Source: Unio delphinus (Eukaryota > Mollusca > Bivalvia > Unionida > Unionidae). From it: a stretch of DNA of 64,000 nucleotides. Below the pieces are notes generated by a model. That model saw only the letters and a program-made list of their open reading frames with translations. It was not told the DNA's origin and made no database searches. The translations under genes and the position numbers were made by a program. Shown here piece after piece: positions 36,441 through 48,064 of this stretch. The first letter of the stretch is position 1. Each line of letters opens with the position of its first letter. Location of the stretch: positions 924,001-988,000 of the forward strand of contig JAQISU010000171.1 of NCBI GenBank assembly GCA_029339505.1, given 5' to 3'.

Positions 36441-37411
36441 CACAGTTTTGAGTAATTATTGATCAAAAGGGATGGTTTACCATAGTCTCATAATTTAGAG
36501 TAATTATTGATCAAAAAGTATGCTTTACCATAATCTCATAGTTTGGAGTAATTATTGATCAAAAAGTATGCTTTACCATAATCTCATAGTTTGGAGTAAT
36601 TATTGATCAAGAAGTATGGTTTACCATAATCTCATAGTTTGGAGTAATTATTGATCAAAAAGTATGCTTTACCATAATCTCATAGTTTGGAGTAATTATT
36701 GATCAAAAAGTATGCTTTACCATAATCTCATAGTTTGGAGTAATTATTGATCAAAAAGTATGGTTTACCATAATCTCATAGTTTGGAGTAATTATTGATC
36801 AAAAAGTATGGTTTACCATAGTCTCATAATTTAGAGTAATTATTGATCAAAAAGTATGCTTTACCATAATCTCATAGTTTGGAGTAATTATTGATCAAAA
36901 AGTATTTTTTACCATAATCTCATAGTTTGGAGTAATTATTGATCAAGAAGTATGGTTTACCATAATCTCATAGTTTGGAGTAATTATTGATCAAAAAGTA
37001 TGCTTTACCATAATCTCATAGTTTGGAGTAATTATTGATCAAAAAGTATGCTTTACCATAATCTCATAGTTTGGAGTAATTATTGATCAAAAAGTATGGT
37101 TTACCATAATCTCATAGTTTGGAGTAATTATTGATCAAAAAGTATGGTTTACCATAGTCTCATAATTTGGAGTAATTATTGATCAAAAGGGATGGTTTAC
37201 CATAGTCTCATAGTTTGGAGTAATTATTGATCAAAAGGGATGGTTTACCATAGCCTCATAGTTTGGAGTAATTATTTATCAAAAGAGATGGTTTACCATA
37301 GTCTCATAGCATGGAGTAATTATTAATCAAAAGGGATGGTTTACCATAGTACATAGTTTGGAGTAATTATTGATCAAAAGGGATGGTTTACCATAGTCTC
37401 ATAATTTGGAG
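36440..37411 (-). repeat. 48-bp satellite made of an exon end plus splice donor
   Basis: About 20 units. On the minus strand each reads CTCCAAATTATGAGACTATG|GTAAACC in the copies next to the exon, or the diverged form TATGAGATTATG|GTAAAGC, then TTTTTGATCAATAATTA. The first copy is the real 3' end of the exon at 37392 with its real donor; all others are downstream decoys. Confidence 0.92.
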
Positions 37412-37515
37412 CCAAAGGTGACTTGGTCTGAGTTGAGGTTTCCGATGGTTTGGGAGTGTCAGCTTTTGCTCCACCCTGTAATGACACCTGAACAGCAGTG
37501 GCCAGTACTGGACAC
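37392..37515 (-). CDS. DNPEP: Aspartyl aminopeptidase, first exon visible in the window
   Basis: 124 nt between acceptor TTCACAG (37516) and donor ATG|GTAAAC (37391). It enters in phase 2 (one base, then 41 codons) and leaves in phase 0. It encodes CPVLATAVQVSLQGG, then a Ser/Thr/Pro/Lys-rich variable stretch and NYETM. This matches the V-P-I-L-A-T-A segment and following variable loop of M18 enzymes. Upstream exons, with the first zinc-binding His, must lie beyond 64000. Confidence 0.88.
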
Positions 37516-37684
37516 CTGTGAATGAGAGAAAACAACAGAATATAAGTATAAAGAAACCTGTCTTAGCAGATAATCATTTGCAAATCGTATTCCAAAAAAA
37601 AGCTGTATCAATCTTGAATGATTTAGTTCAGATTTTTAAGATAAATCTGAATTTCAAAACTTACTGTCAAAGTGTCTTCTGATC

Positions 37685-40600
37685 AAAATTGTTTTGGCAA
37701 AGGTTAGTCACTTACTACTTGGCATATCAAATTAAAACATTGCTTTGACAAAGATTAGCTACTTAATACATAGCCTATCAAATTAAAACATTGCTTTGAC
37801 AAAGATTAGCTACTTACTACATGGCATATCAAATTAAAACATTGCTTTGACAAAGGTTAGTCACTTACTACATGGCATATCAAATTAAAACATTGCTTTG
37901 ACAAAGATTAGCTACTTACTACATGGCATATCAAATTAAAACATTGCTTTGACAAAGATTAGCTACTTACTACATGGCATATCAAATTAAAACATTGCTT
38001 TGACAAAGGTTAGCTATTTACTACATAGCCTATCAAATCAAAACATTGCTTTGACAAAGATTAGCTACTTACTACATGGCATATCAAATTAAAACATTGC
38101 TTTGACAAAGGTTAGCTATTTACTACATAGCCTATCAAATTAAAACATTGCTTTGACAAAGATTAGCTACTTACTACATGGCATATCAAATTAAAACATT
38201 GCTTTGACAAAGATTAGCTACTTACTACATGGCATATCAAATTAAAACATTGCTTTGACAAAGATTAGCTACTTACTACATGGCATATCAAATTAAAACA
38301 TTGCTTTGACAAAGGTTAGCTATTTACTACATGGCATATCAAATTAAAACATTGCTTTGACAAAGGTTAGCTACTTACTACATGGCATATCAAATTAAAA
38401 CATTGCTTTGACAAAGATTAGCTACTTACTACATGGCATATCAAATTAAAACATTGCTTTGACAAAGATTAGCTACTTACTACATTGCATATCAAATTAA
38501 AACATTGCTTTGACAAAGGTTAGCTACTTAATAGATAGCCTATCAAATTAAAGCATTGCTTTGACAAAGATTAGCTACTTACTACATGGCATATCAAATT
38601 AAAACATTGCTTTGACAAAGGTTAGTAACTTACTACATGGCTTATCAAATTAAAACATTGCTTTGACAAAGATTAGCTACTTACTACATGGCATATCAAA
38701 TTAAAACATTGCTTTGACAAAGGTTAGTCACTTACTACATGGCATATCAAATTAAAACATTGCTTTGACAAAGATTAGCTACTTACTACATGGCATATCA
38801 AATTAAAACATTGCTTTGACAAAGATTAGCTACTTACTACATGGCATATCAAATTAAAACATTGCTTTGACAAAGATTAGCTACTTACTACATGGCATAT
38901 CAAATTAAAACATTGCTTTGACAAAGATTAGCTACTTACTACATGGCATATCAAATTAAAACATTGCTTTGACAAAGGTTAGCTATTTACTACATGGCAT
39001 ATCAAATTAAAACATTGCTTTGACAAAGATTAGCTACTTACTACATGGCATATCAAATCAAAACATTGCTTTGACAAAGATTAGCTACTTAATACATGGC
39101 ATATGAAATTAAAACATTGGTTTGACAAAGGTTAGCTACTTAATAGATAGCCTATCAAATTAAAGCATTGCTTTGACAAAGATTAGCTACTTACTACATG
39201 GCATATCAAATTAAAACATTGCTTTGACAAAGGTTAGTCACTTACTACATGGCATATCAAATTAAAACATTGCTTTGACAAAGATTAGCTACTTACTACA
39301 TGGCATATCAAATTAAAACATTGCTTCGACAAAGGTTAACTACTTACTACATGGCATATCAAATTAAAACATTGCTTTGAGAAAGATTAGCTACTTACTA
39401 CATGGCATATCAAATTAAAACATTGCTTTGACAAAGATTAGCTACTTACTACATGGCATGTCAAATTAAGACATTGCTTTGACAAAGGTTAGTCACTTAC
39501 TACATGGCATATCAAATTAAAATGTTGCTTTGACAAAGGTTAGCTATTTACTACATGGCATATCAAATTAAAACATTGCTTTGACAAAGATTAGCTACTT
39601 ACTACATGGCATATCAAATTAAAACATTGCTTTGACAAAGGTTAGTCACTTACTACATGGCATATCAAATTAAAACATTGCTTTGACAAAGATTAGCTAC
39701 TTACTACATGGCATATCAAATTAAAACATTGCTTTGACAAAGGTTAGTCACTTACTACATGGCATATCAAATTAAAAAATTGCTTTGACAAAGATTAGCT
39801 ACTTACTACATGGCATATCAAATTAAAACATTGCTTTGACAAAGGTTAGTCACTTACTACATGGCATATCAAATTAAAACATTGCTTTGACAAAGATTAG
39901 CTACTTACTACATGGCATATCAAATTAAAACATTGCTTTGACAAAGGTTAGTCACTTACTACATGGCATATCAAATTAAAACATTGCTTTGAGAAAGATT
40001 AGCTATTTACTACATGGCATATCAAATTAAAACATTGCTTTGACAAAGATTAGCTACTTACTACATGGCATATCAAATTAAAACATTGCTTTGACAAAGA
40101 TTAGCTACTTAATACATGGCATATGAAATTAAAACATTGCTTTGACAAAGGTTAGCTACTTAATAGATAGCCTATCAAATTAAAGCATTGCTTTGACAAA
40201 GATTAGCTACTTACTACATGGCATATCAAATTAAAACATTGCTTTGACAAAGGTTAGTCACTTACTACATGGCATATCAAATTAAAACATTGCTTTGACA
40301 AAGATTAGCTACTTACTACATGGCATATCAAATTAAAACATTGCTTTGACAAAGGTTAGTCACTTACTACATGGCATATCAAATTAAAACATTGCTTTGA
40401 CAAAGATTAGCTACTTACTACATGGCATATCAAATTAAAACATTGCTTCGACAAAGGTTAACTACTTACTACATGGCATATCAAATTAAAACATTGCTTT
40501 GAGAAAGATTAGCTACTTACTACATGGCATATCAAATTAAAACATTGCTTTGACAAAGATTAGCTACTTACTACATGGCATATCAAATTAAGAAATTGCT

Positions 40601-43600
40601 TTGACAAAGGTTAGTCACTTACTACATGGCATATCAAATTAAAATGTTGCTTTGACAAAGGTTAGCTATTTACTACATGGCATATCAAATTAAAACATTG
40701 CTTTGACAAAGATTAGCTACTTACTACATGGCATATCAAATTAAAACATTGCTTTGACAAAGGTTAGTCACTTACTACATGGCATAGCAAATTAAAACAT
40801 TGCTTTGACAAAGATTAGCTACTTACTACATGGCATATCAAATTAAAACATTGCTTTGACAAAGGTTAGTCACTTACTACATGGCATATCAAATTAAAAC
40901 ATTGCTTTGACAAAGATTAGCTACTTACTACATGGCATATCAAATTAAAACATTGCTTTGACAAAGGTTAGTCACTTACTACATGGCATATCAAATTAAA
41001 ACATTGCTTTGACAAAGATTAGCTACTTACTACATGGCATATCAAATTAAAACATTGCTTTGACAAAGGTTAGTCACTTACTACATGGCATATGAAATCA
41101 AAACATTGCTTTGAGAAAGATTAGCTACTTACTACATGGCATATCAAATTAAAACATTGCTTCGACAAAGGTTAGCTACTTACTACATGGCATATCAAAT
41201 TAAAACATTGCTTTGACAAAGGTTAGCTATTTACTACATGGCATATCAAATTAAAACATTGCTTTGACAAAGGTTAGTAACTTACTACATGGCTTATCAA
41301 ATTAAAACATTGCTTTGACAAAGATTAGCTACTTACTACATGGCATATCAAATTAAAACATTGCTTTGACAAAGGTTAGTCACTTACTACATGGCATATC
41401 AAATTAAAACATTGCTTTGACAAAGATTAGCTACTTACTACATGGCATATCAAATTAAAACATTGCTTTGACAAAGATTAGCTACTTACTACATGGCATA
41501 TCAAATTAAAACATTGCTTTGACAAAGATTAGCTACTTACTACATGGCATATCAAATTAAAACATTGCTTTGACAAAGATTAGCTACTTACTACATGGCA
41601 TATCAAATTAAAACATTGCTTTGACAAAGGTTAGCTATTTACTACATGGCATATCAAATTAAAACATTGCTTTGACAAAGATTAGCTACTTACTACATGG
41701 CATATCAAATCAAAACATTGCTTTGACAAAGATTAGCTACTTAATACATGGCATATGAAATTAAAACATTGGTTTGACAAAGGTTAGCTACTTAATAGAT
41801 AGCCTATCAAATTAAAGCATTGCTTTGACAAAGATTAGCTACTTACTACATGGCATATCAAATTAAAACATTGCTTTGACAAAGGTTAGTCACTTACTAC
41901 ATGGCATATCAAATTAAAACATTGCTTTGACAAAGATTAGCTACTTACTACATGGCATATCAAATTAAAACATTGCTTCGACAAAGGTTAACTACTTACT
42001 ACATGGCATATCAAATTAAAACATTGCTTTGAGAAAGATTAGCTACTTACTACATGGCATATCAAATTAAAACATTGCTTTGACAAAGATTAGCTACTTA
42101 CTACATGGCATGTCAAATTAAGACATTGCTTTGACAAAGGTTAGTCACTTACTACATGGCATATCAAATTAAAATGTTGCTTTGACAAAGGTTAGCTATT
42201 TACTACATGGCATATCAAATTAAAACATTGCTTTGACAAAGATTAGCTACTTACTACATGGCATATCAAATTAAAACATTGCTTTGACAAAGGTTAGTCA
42301 CTTACTACATGGCATATCAAATTAAAAAATTGCTTTGACAAAGATTAGCTACTTACTACATGGCATATCAAATTAAAACATTGCTTTGACAAAGGTTAGT
42401 CACTTACTACATGGCATATCAAATTAAAACATTGCTTTGACAAAGATTAGCTACTTACTACATGGCATATCAAATTAAAACATTGCTTTGACAAAGGTTA
42501 GTCACTTACTACATGGCATATCAAATTAAAACATTGCTTTGAGAAAGATTAGCTATTTACTACATGGCATATCAAATTAAAACATTGCTTTGACAAAGAT
42601 TAGCTACTTACTACATGGCATATCAAATTAAAACATTGCTTTGACAAAGATTAGCTACTTAATACATGGCATATGAAATTAAAACATTGCTTTGACAAAG
42701 GTTAGCTACTTAATAGATAGCCTATCAAATTAAAGCATTGCTTTGACAAAGATTAGCTACTTACTACATGGCATATCAAATTAAAACATTGCTTTGACAA
42801 AGGTTAGTCACTTACTACATGGCATATCAAATTAAAACATTGCTTTGACAAAGATTAGCTACTTACTACATGGCATATCAAATTAAAACATTGCTTTGAC
42901 AAAGGTTAGTCACTTACTACATGGCATATCAAATTAAAACATTGCTTTGACAAAGATTAGCTACTTACTACATGGCATATCAAATTAAAACATTGCTTCG
43001 ACAAAGGTTAACTACTTACTACATGGCATATCAAATTAAAACATTGCTTTGAGAAAGATTAGCTACTTACTACATGGCATATCAAATTAAAACATTGCTT
43101 TGACAAAGATTAGCTACTTACTACATGGCATATCAAATTAAGACATTGCTTTGACAAAGGTTAGTCACTTACTACATGGCATATCAAATTAAAATGTTGC
43201 TTTGACAAAGGTTAGCTATTTACTACATGGCATATCAAATTAAAACATTGCTTTGACAAAGATTAGCTACTTACTACATGGCATATCAAATTAAAACATT
43301 GCTTTGACAAAGGTTAGTCACTTACTACATGGCATATCAAATTAAAACATTGCTTTGACAAAGATTAGCTACTTACTACATGGCATATCAAATTAAAACA
43401 TTGCTTTGACAAAGGTTAGTTACTTACTACATGGCATATCAAATTAAAACATTGCTTTGACAAAGATTAGCTACTTACTACATGGCATATCAAATTAAAA
43501 CATTGCTTTGACAAAGGTTAGTCACTTACTACATGGCATATCAAATTAAAACATTGCTTTGACAAAGATTAGCTACTTACTACATGGCATATCAAATTAA

Positions 43601-45886
43601 AACATTGCTTTGACAAAGGTTAGTCACTTACTACATGGCATATGAAATCAAAACATTGCTTTGAGAAAGATTAGCTACTTACTACATGGCATATCAAATT
43701 AAAACATTGCTTCGACAAAGGTTAGCTACTTACTACATGGCATATCAAATTAAAACATTGCTTTGACAAAGGTTAGCTATTTACTACATGGCATATCAAA
43801 TTAAAACATTGCTTTGACAAAGATTAGCTACTTACTACATGGCATATCAAATTAAAACATTGCTTTGACAAAGATTAGCTACTTACTACATGGCATATCA
43901 GATTAAAACATTGCTTTGACAAAGGTTAGCTACTTAATAGATAGCCTATCAAATTAAAGCATTGCTTTGATAAAGATTAGCTACTTACTACATGGCATAT
44001 CAAATTAAAACATTGCTTTGACAAAGGTTAGTAACTTACTACATGGCATATCAAATTAAAACATTGCTTTGACAAAGGTTAGTCACTTACTACTTGGCAT
44101 ATCAAATTAAAACATTGCTTTGACAAAGATTAGCTACTTACTACATGGCATATCAAATTAAAACATTGCTTCGACAAAGGTTAGCTACTTACTACATGGC
44201 ATATCAAATCAAAACATTGCTTTGACAAAGATTAGCTACTTACTACATGGCATATCAAATTAAAACATTGCTTTGACAAAGATTAGCTACTTACTACATG
44301 GCATATCAAATTAAAACATTGCTTTGACCAAGGTTAGTCACTAACTACATGGCATATCAAATTAAAACATTGCTTTGACAAAGGTTAGCTATTTACTACA
44401 TGGCATATCAAATTAAAACATTGCTTTGACAAACATTAGCTACTTACAACATGGCATATCAAATTAAAACATTGCTTCGACAAAGGTTAGCTACTTACTA
44501 CATGGCATATCAAATTAAAACATTGCTTTGACAAAGATTAGCTACTTACTACATAGCATATCAAATTAAAACATTGCTTTGACAAAGGTTAGTCACTTAC
44601 TACATGGCATATCAAATTAAAACATTGCTTTGACAAAGATTAGCTACTTACTACATGGCATATCAAATTAAAACATTGCTTTGACAAAGATTAGCTACTT
44701 ACTACACGGCATATCAAATTAAAGCATTGCTTTGACAAAGGTTAGTTATTTACTACATAGCCTATCAAATCAAAACATTGCTTTGACAAAGATTAGCTAC
44801 TTACTACATGGCATATCAAATTAAAACATTGCTTTGACAAAGGTTAGTTATTTACTACATAGCCTATCAAATTAAAACATTGCTTTGACAAAGATTAGCT
44901 ACTTACTACATGGCATATCAAATTAAAACATTGCTTTGACAAAGATTAGCTACTTACTACATGGCATATCAAATTAAAGCATTGCTTTGACAAAGATTAG
45001 CTACTTACTACATGGCATATCAAATTAAAACATTGCTTTTACAAAGGTTAGCTATTTACTACATGGCATATCAAATTAAAACATTGCTTTGACAAAGGTT
45101 AGCTATTTACTACATGGCATATCAAATTAAAACATTGCTTTGACAATGATTAGCTACTTACTACATGGCATATCAAATTAAAACATTGCTTTGACAAAGA
45201 TTAGCTACTTACTACATGGCATATCAAATTAAAACATTGCTTTGACAAAGGTTAGCTACTTAATAGATAGCCTATCAAATTAAAGCATTGCTTTGACAAA
45301 GATTAGCTACTTACTACATGGCATATCAAATTAAAACATTGCTTTGACAAAGGTTAGTCACTTACTACATGGCATATCAAATTAAAACATTGCTTTGACA
45401 AAGATTAGCTACTTACTACATGGCATATCAAATTAAAACATTGCTTTGACAAAGGTTTGTCACTTACTACATGGCATATCAAATTAAAACATTGCTTTGA
45501 CAAAGATTAGCTACTTACTACATGGCATATCAAATTAAAACATTGCTTTGACAAAGGTTAGTCACTTACTACATGGCATATCAAATTAAAACATTGCTTT
45601 GACAAAGGTTAGCTATTTACTACATGGCATATCAAATTAAAACATTGCTTTAACAAACATTAGCTACTTACTACATGGCATATCAAATTAAAACATTGCT
45701 TCGACAAAGGTTAGCTACTTACTACATGGCATATCAAATTAAAACATTGCTTTGACAAAGATTAGCTACTTACTACATGGCATATCAAATTAAAACATTG
45801 CTTTGACAAAGGTTAGTCACTTACTACATGGCATATCAAATTAAAACATTGCTTTGACAATGATTAGCTACTTACTACATGGCATA
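37685..45886. repeat. 51-bp satellite, left part (about 160 units)
   Basis: Unit CATATCAAATTAAAACATTG, CTTTGACAAAGATTAGCTAC, TTACTACATGG, with common variants GGTTAGTCAC, GGTTAGCTATT, CTTCGAC and AATAGATAGCC. The array shows higher-order block duplication (see findings). The unit carries ACTTAC, i.e. GTAAGT on the transcribed strand. 37516-37684 before it is unique intron sequence. Confidence 0.97.
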
Positions 45887-46171
45887 AGCAGCAGAAGGGG
45901 CGAATCGGACAACATTTTTAGACAAGTTTTCACTGAAATCACGCTTAAAAACAATGAAACCAGTGACATCAGGCCCCCCAATGTGTATGTGAATCATGGA
46001 TTAGGTCCAAAAAATAAATATGAAAAAATCAATGAAATTAATGAAATCCTCCATTGATTTTTTGGGAAAAAGGGACTACAACGTCGTTGTCACTCACTAG
46101 AACTTTCAGTTGGGGTTAACCGAATATTTGATCCAGTCCGATACGATATCGTGTTCGAGGGTCATGTAAAT
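45887..46171 (+). repeat. Left terminal inverted repeat of the Polinton
   Basis: 285 bp, pairing with 60514-60798 with three substitutions by eye and no indel. It ends at GTCATGTAAAT, after which the two sides diverge. It contains an antisense copy of the last 18 codons of the packaging ATPase gene. Confidence 0.96.
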
Positions 46172-46188
46172 CACTACGACGAAAATCA

Positions 46189-47562
46189 CTACGATTTCAC
46201 AAATAGACTAATTTGTAAAACCTCCTCTTGTAAATCAATCAGATTATTAGACTGGTCAGTGAGTTTGAAATTAATTCTGGTTAATGAATTATTATGACAT
46301 CGCATATAGACTGGATTCACCGGGGACTCAATTATTAAAAACCCTGGAGGAGCTGTTGGTGCAAATGAATACAAAATATAACCCTGCTGAGCTTGATTTG
46401 ATCGTTCTAAATTTATTTGATAGCTTCCTTCGATCACATCACATACTAAATTGAGCGCAATCACCGTTGAAATATTCACACTGAACGGAGCAATATGCCT
46501 GCCACCACCATCTGGGTCATTATTATGGGTCAGGATAGTTGTTTGTGGTTGTGATGGTGTTTTTTTCCACGTAGCATGTATTTTTTTGAAACCTTCATCG
46601 ATGGCATCATCGAGAGATTTTTGTAGTTCTAAGAGATTATATCCTGGTAGTTTGAATGTTGGAATATCTCTTATGCGGATCTTATAGTCTATTGCAAATA
46701 AATCTCTTGTTTTAGGACTACTGTCACCTAATACCTCTTGAATAATTTGTGAATGAAATGTTTCCATGTCATTGATGATTTTGTTACATGTTTCTACGAC
46801 ACTGATAAATTCATCTCGGGTGAGAGTGCCGGATCTAAGGGATATAAACAACAACGAAATATCGTTATTGAAAGCTGTGAAATTTTCAGTGATTTTATCC
46901 CGGTTAGCAAGATGATGAATAAGTCTTATTTTTTCATCATATTCTACTCTAATGAAAAAATACAACTTATCATAATATCTATAGCTTTTTATTGGATTAT
47001 CAGATTTTATCCTGTCTGTGATATAATCGGTTTTTTTTGGTTCTGGTAATTTAACGGTTTTTCCACCGGGTGGTAATTCAGGCCATCCTAGTACGGTTCT
47101 AATAGAACTCTGATAGATATCTACGACGTATCCTTCTGTGCTTATTTCAATGGCAGATGATAGTGTCGGCACATGAACTGTTATAGCTATTTTTGACTCT
47201 ACTCCAGTAATCGATTTTATTCTACGCGCGAATTCATCATTGATTTGTTCAATTTGATATGATCCGGTTGGTATGGAAACAACATTCCAGTCTGGGGTAC
47301 CGTCGGGTTTATTCTTATTTGCAAATACCAGGGAATTATTCGGTTGTTGACCACCAAATGATTTTGACCTAATATTTGGCCAACTGTGGTATACTCGTAA
47401 TTTTGCTAGCGCTATCTCCTTCACTGGGACCGGAGAGGGGAAATTCACACTGAATTCTGGATTCGTTGAGGTTATTGAGATCATGCTTGTTTGTACTGGG
47501 TTTGTGTTCTCCACTATTTGTTGAAGTAACTCCATCGGTGTTGTCATTGTTATTATACTCAT
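46189..47562 (-). CDS. Penton-like minor capsid protein
   Basis: 457 aa. The N-terminal half holds P-x-x-VKEIALAKLRVYHSWPNI and IPTGSYQIEQIND. The C-terminal part has a beta-rich segment ending PVNPVYMRCHN and the final TDQSNNLIDL...ISLF strand. This arrangement matches what I know of Polinton minor capsid (penton, single jelly-roll) proteins, expected to fill capsid vertices. Between the halves (about residues 195-320) is a mainly helical, charged insert not typical of a jelly roll. The gene overlaps out of frame with the downstream part of the two-TM gene. The start could also be Met-10. First gene inside the left TIR, 17 bp away. Confidence 0.6.
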   Translation of the reverse strand: MSIITMTTPMELLQQIVENTNPVQTSMISITSTNPEFSVNFPSPVPVKEIALAKLRVYHSWPNIRSKSFGGQQPNNSLVFANKNKPDGTPDWNVVSIPTGSYQIEQINDEFARRIKSITGVESKIAITVHVPTLSSAIEISTEGYVVDIYQSSIRTVLGWPELPPGGKTVKLPEPKKTDYITDRIKSDNPIKSYRYYDKLYFFIRVEYDEKIRLIHHLANRDKITENFTAFNNDISLLFISLRSGTLTRDEFISVVETCNKIINDMETFHSQIIQEVLGDSSPKTRDLFAIDYKIRIRDIPTFKLPGYNLLELQKSLDDAIDEGFKKIHATWKKTPSQPQTTILTHNNDPDGGGRHIAPFSVNISTVIALNLVCDVIEGSYQINLERSNQAQQGYILYSFAPTAPPGFLIIESPVNPVYMRCHNNSLTRINFKLTDQSNNLIDLQEEVLQISLFVKS

Positions 47563-47749
47563 GTTTTTGTATTTCTAATTTTGACATCGCAGAATCATAT
47601 ATATCTACCATCGCTGAAAACTCACTCTCTGATATAATTGTATCATCGAGCGATGACGATATCAATGAGGATAATTGCGAGTATGCAGTAGACACAACAT
47701 GAAATTGAATTATGTAGTCTTGTAGTTTCCGTTGGCTGCATGAGGATAT
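47369..47749 (-). pseudogene. Downstream part of the two-TM/coiled-coil gene, behind an in-frame stop
   Basis: The frame of the upstream 88-codon gene continues after its TAA (47750-47752) without another stop to 47369. It includes a helical segment with LSSLISSSLDDTIISESEF and YDSAMSKLEIQKHEY, which resembles the helical tail that follows the membrane segments in related Polinton proteins. The last part, from about 47562 down, overlaps the penton-like gene and is low-complexity, so the true end may lie near 47560. A GTG at 47695 is the only local alternative start. I read it as the severed C-terminus of the 88-aa protein, or as readthrough product. Confidence 0.55.
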
Positions 47750-48016
47750 TTATTTTGTGATTATTGAAATAATTCCAGCGATTGTTGTTGCCGCAGAAAT
47801 GCAAATTGGAACAGCTATCGGGGCCATCATTGTCACTGAAGACAGTATAATACCGGCTCCGGTGATTACACCACTCACAGCGTACACAGTAACATCAATT
47901 GCGGTAATTCTCCTGCGATATTTTTTAATTTTCATTGCATACTCCTCAGACAGGGTTTTGAGTCTAGTTTGATATTCTCTGACCTGATCATAGCGATATT
48001 GCGATGATGAAATCAT
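47750..48016 (-). CDS. Small two-transmembrane protein (holin-like appearance), probably truncated
   Basis: 88 aa: a helical charged N-terminus (residues 1-38), then two hydrophobic segments (about 40-60 and 66-86) with Gly/Ala/Ile. The function is unknown; similar small two-TM proteins accompany fibre and capsid genes in Polintons. It stops at a TAA after which the same frame stays open, suggesting truncation by one base change. The start ATG at 48016 lies 14 bp after the palindrome AACGCTAGCGTT. Confidence 0.7.
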   Translation of the reverse strand: MISSSQYRYDQVREYQTRLKTLSEEYAMKIKKYRRRITAIDVTVYAVSGVITGAGIILSSVTMMAPIAVPICISAATTIAGIISIITK

Positions 48017-48029
48017 TTTTTATTTTAAC

Positions 48030-48041
48030 AACGCTAGCGTT
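48030..48041 (-). promoter_or_regulatory. Palindrome AACGCTAGCGTT upstream of the two-TM gene
   Basis: 12-bp perfect palindrome in the context CAATTGAAAACGCTAGCGTT (minus strand). The core ACGCTAGCGT recurs upstream of the major capsid gene, and a diverged version upstream of the 143-aa gene. Candidate late-promoter or operator element. Confidence 0.45.
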
Positions 48042-48064
48042 TTCAATTGTGAAATCCTTTCAAT

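Noticed and set aside
45854..46057. Short frames inside the TIRs (also 60472-60828)
   Set aside because: Both TIRs give mirror-image frames with no start context; they are antisense shadows of the ATPase end and non-coding TIR sequence.
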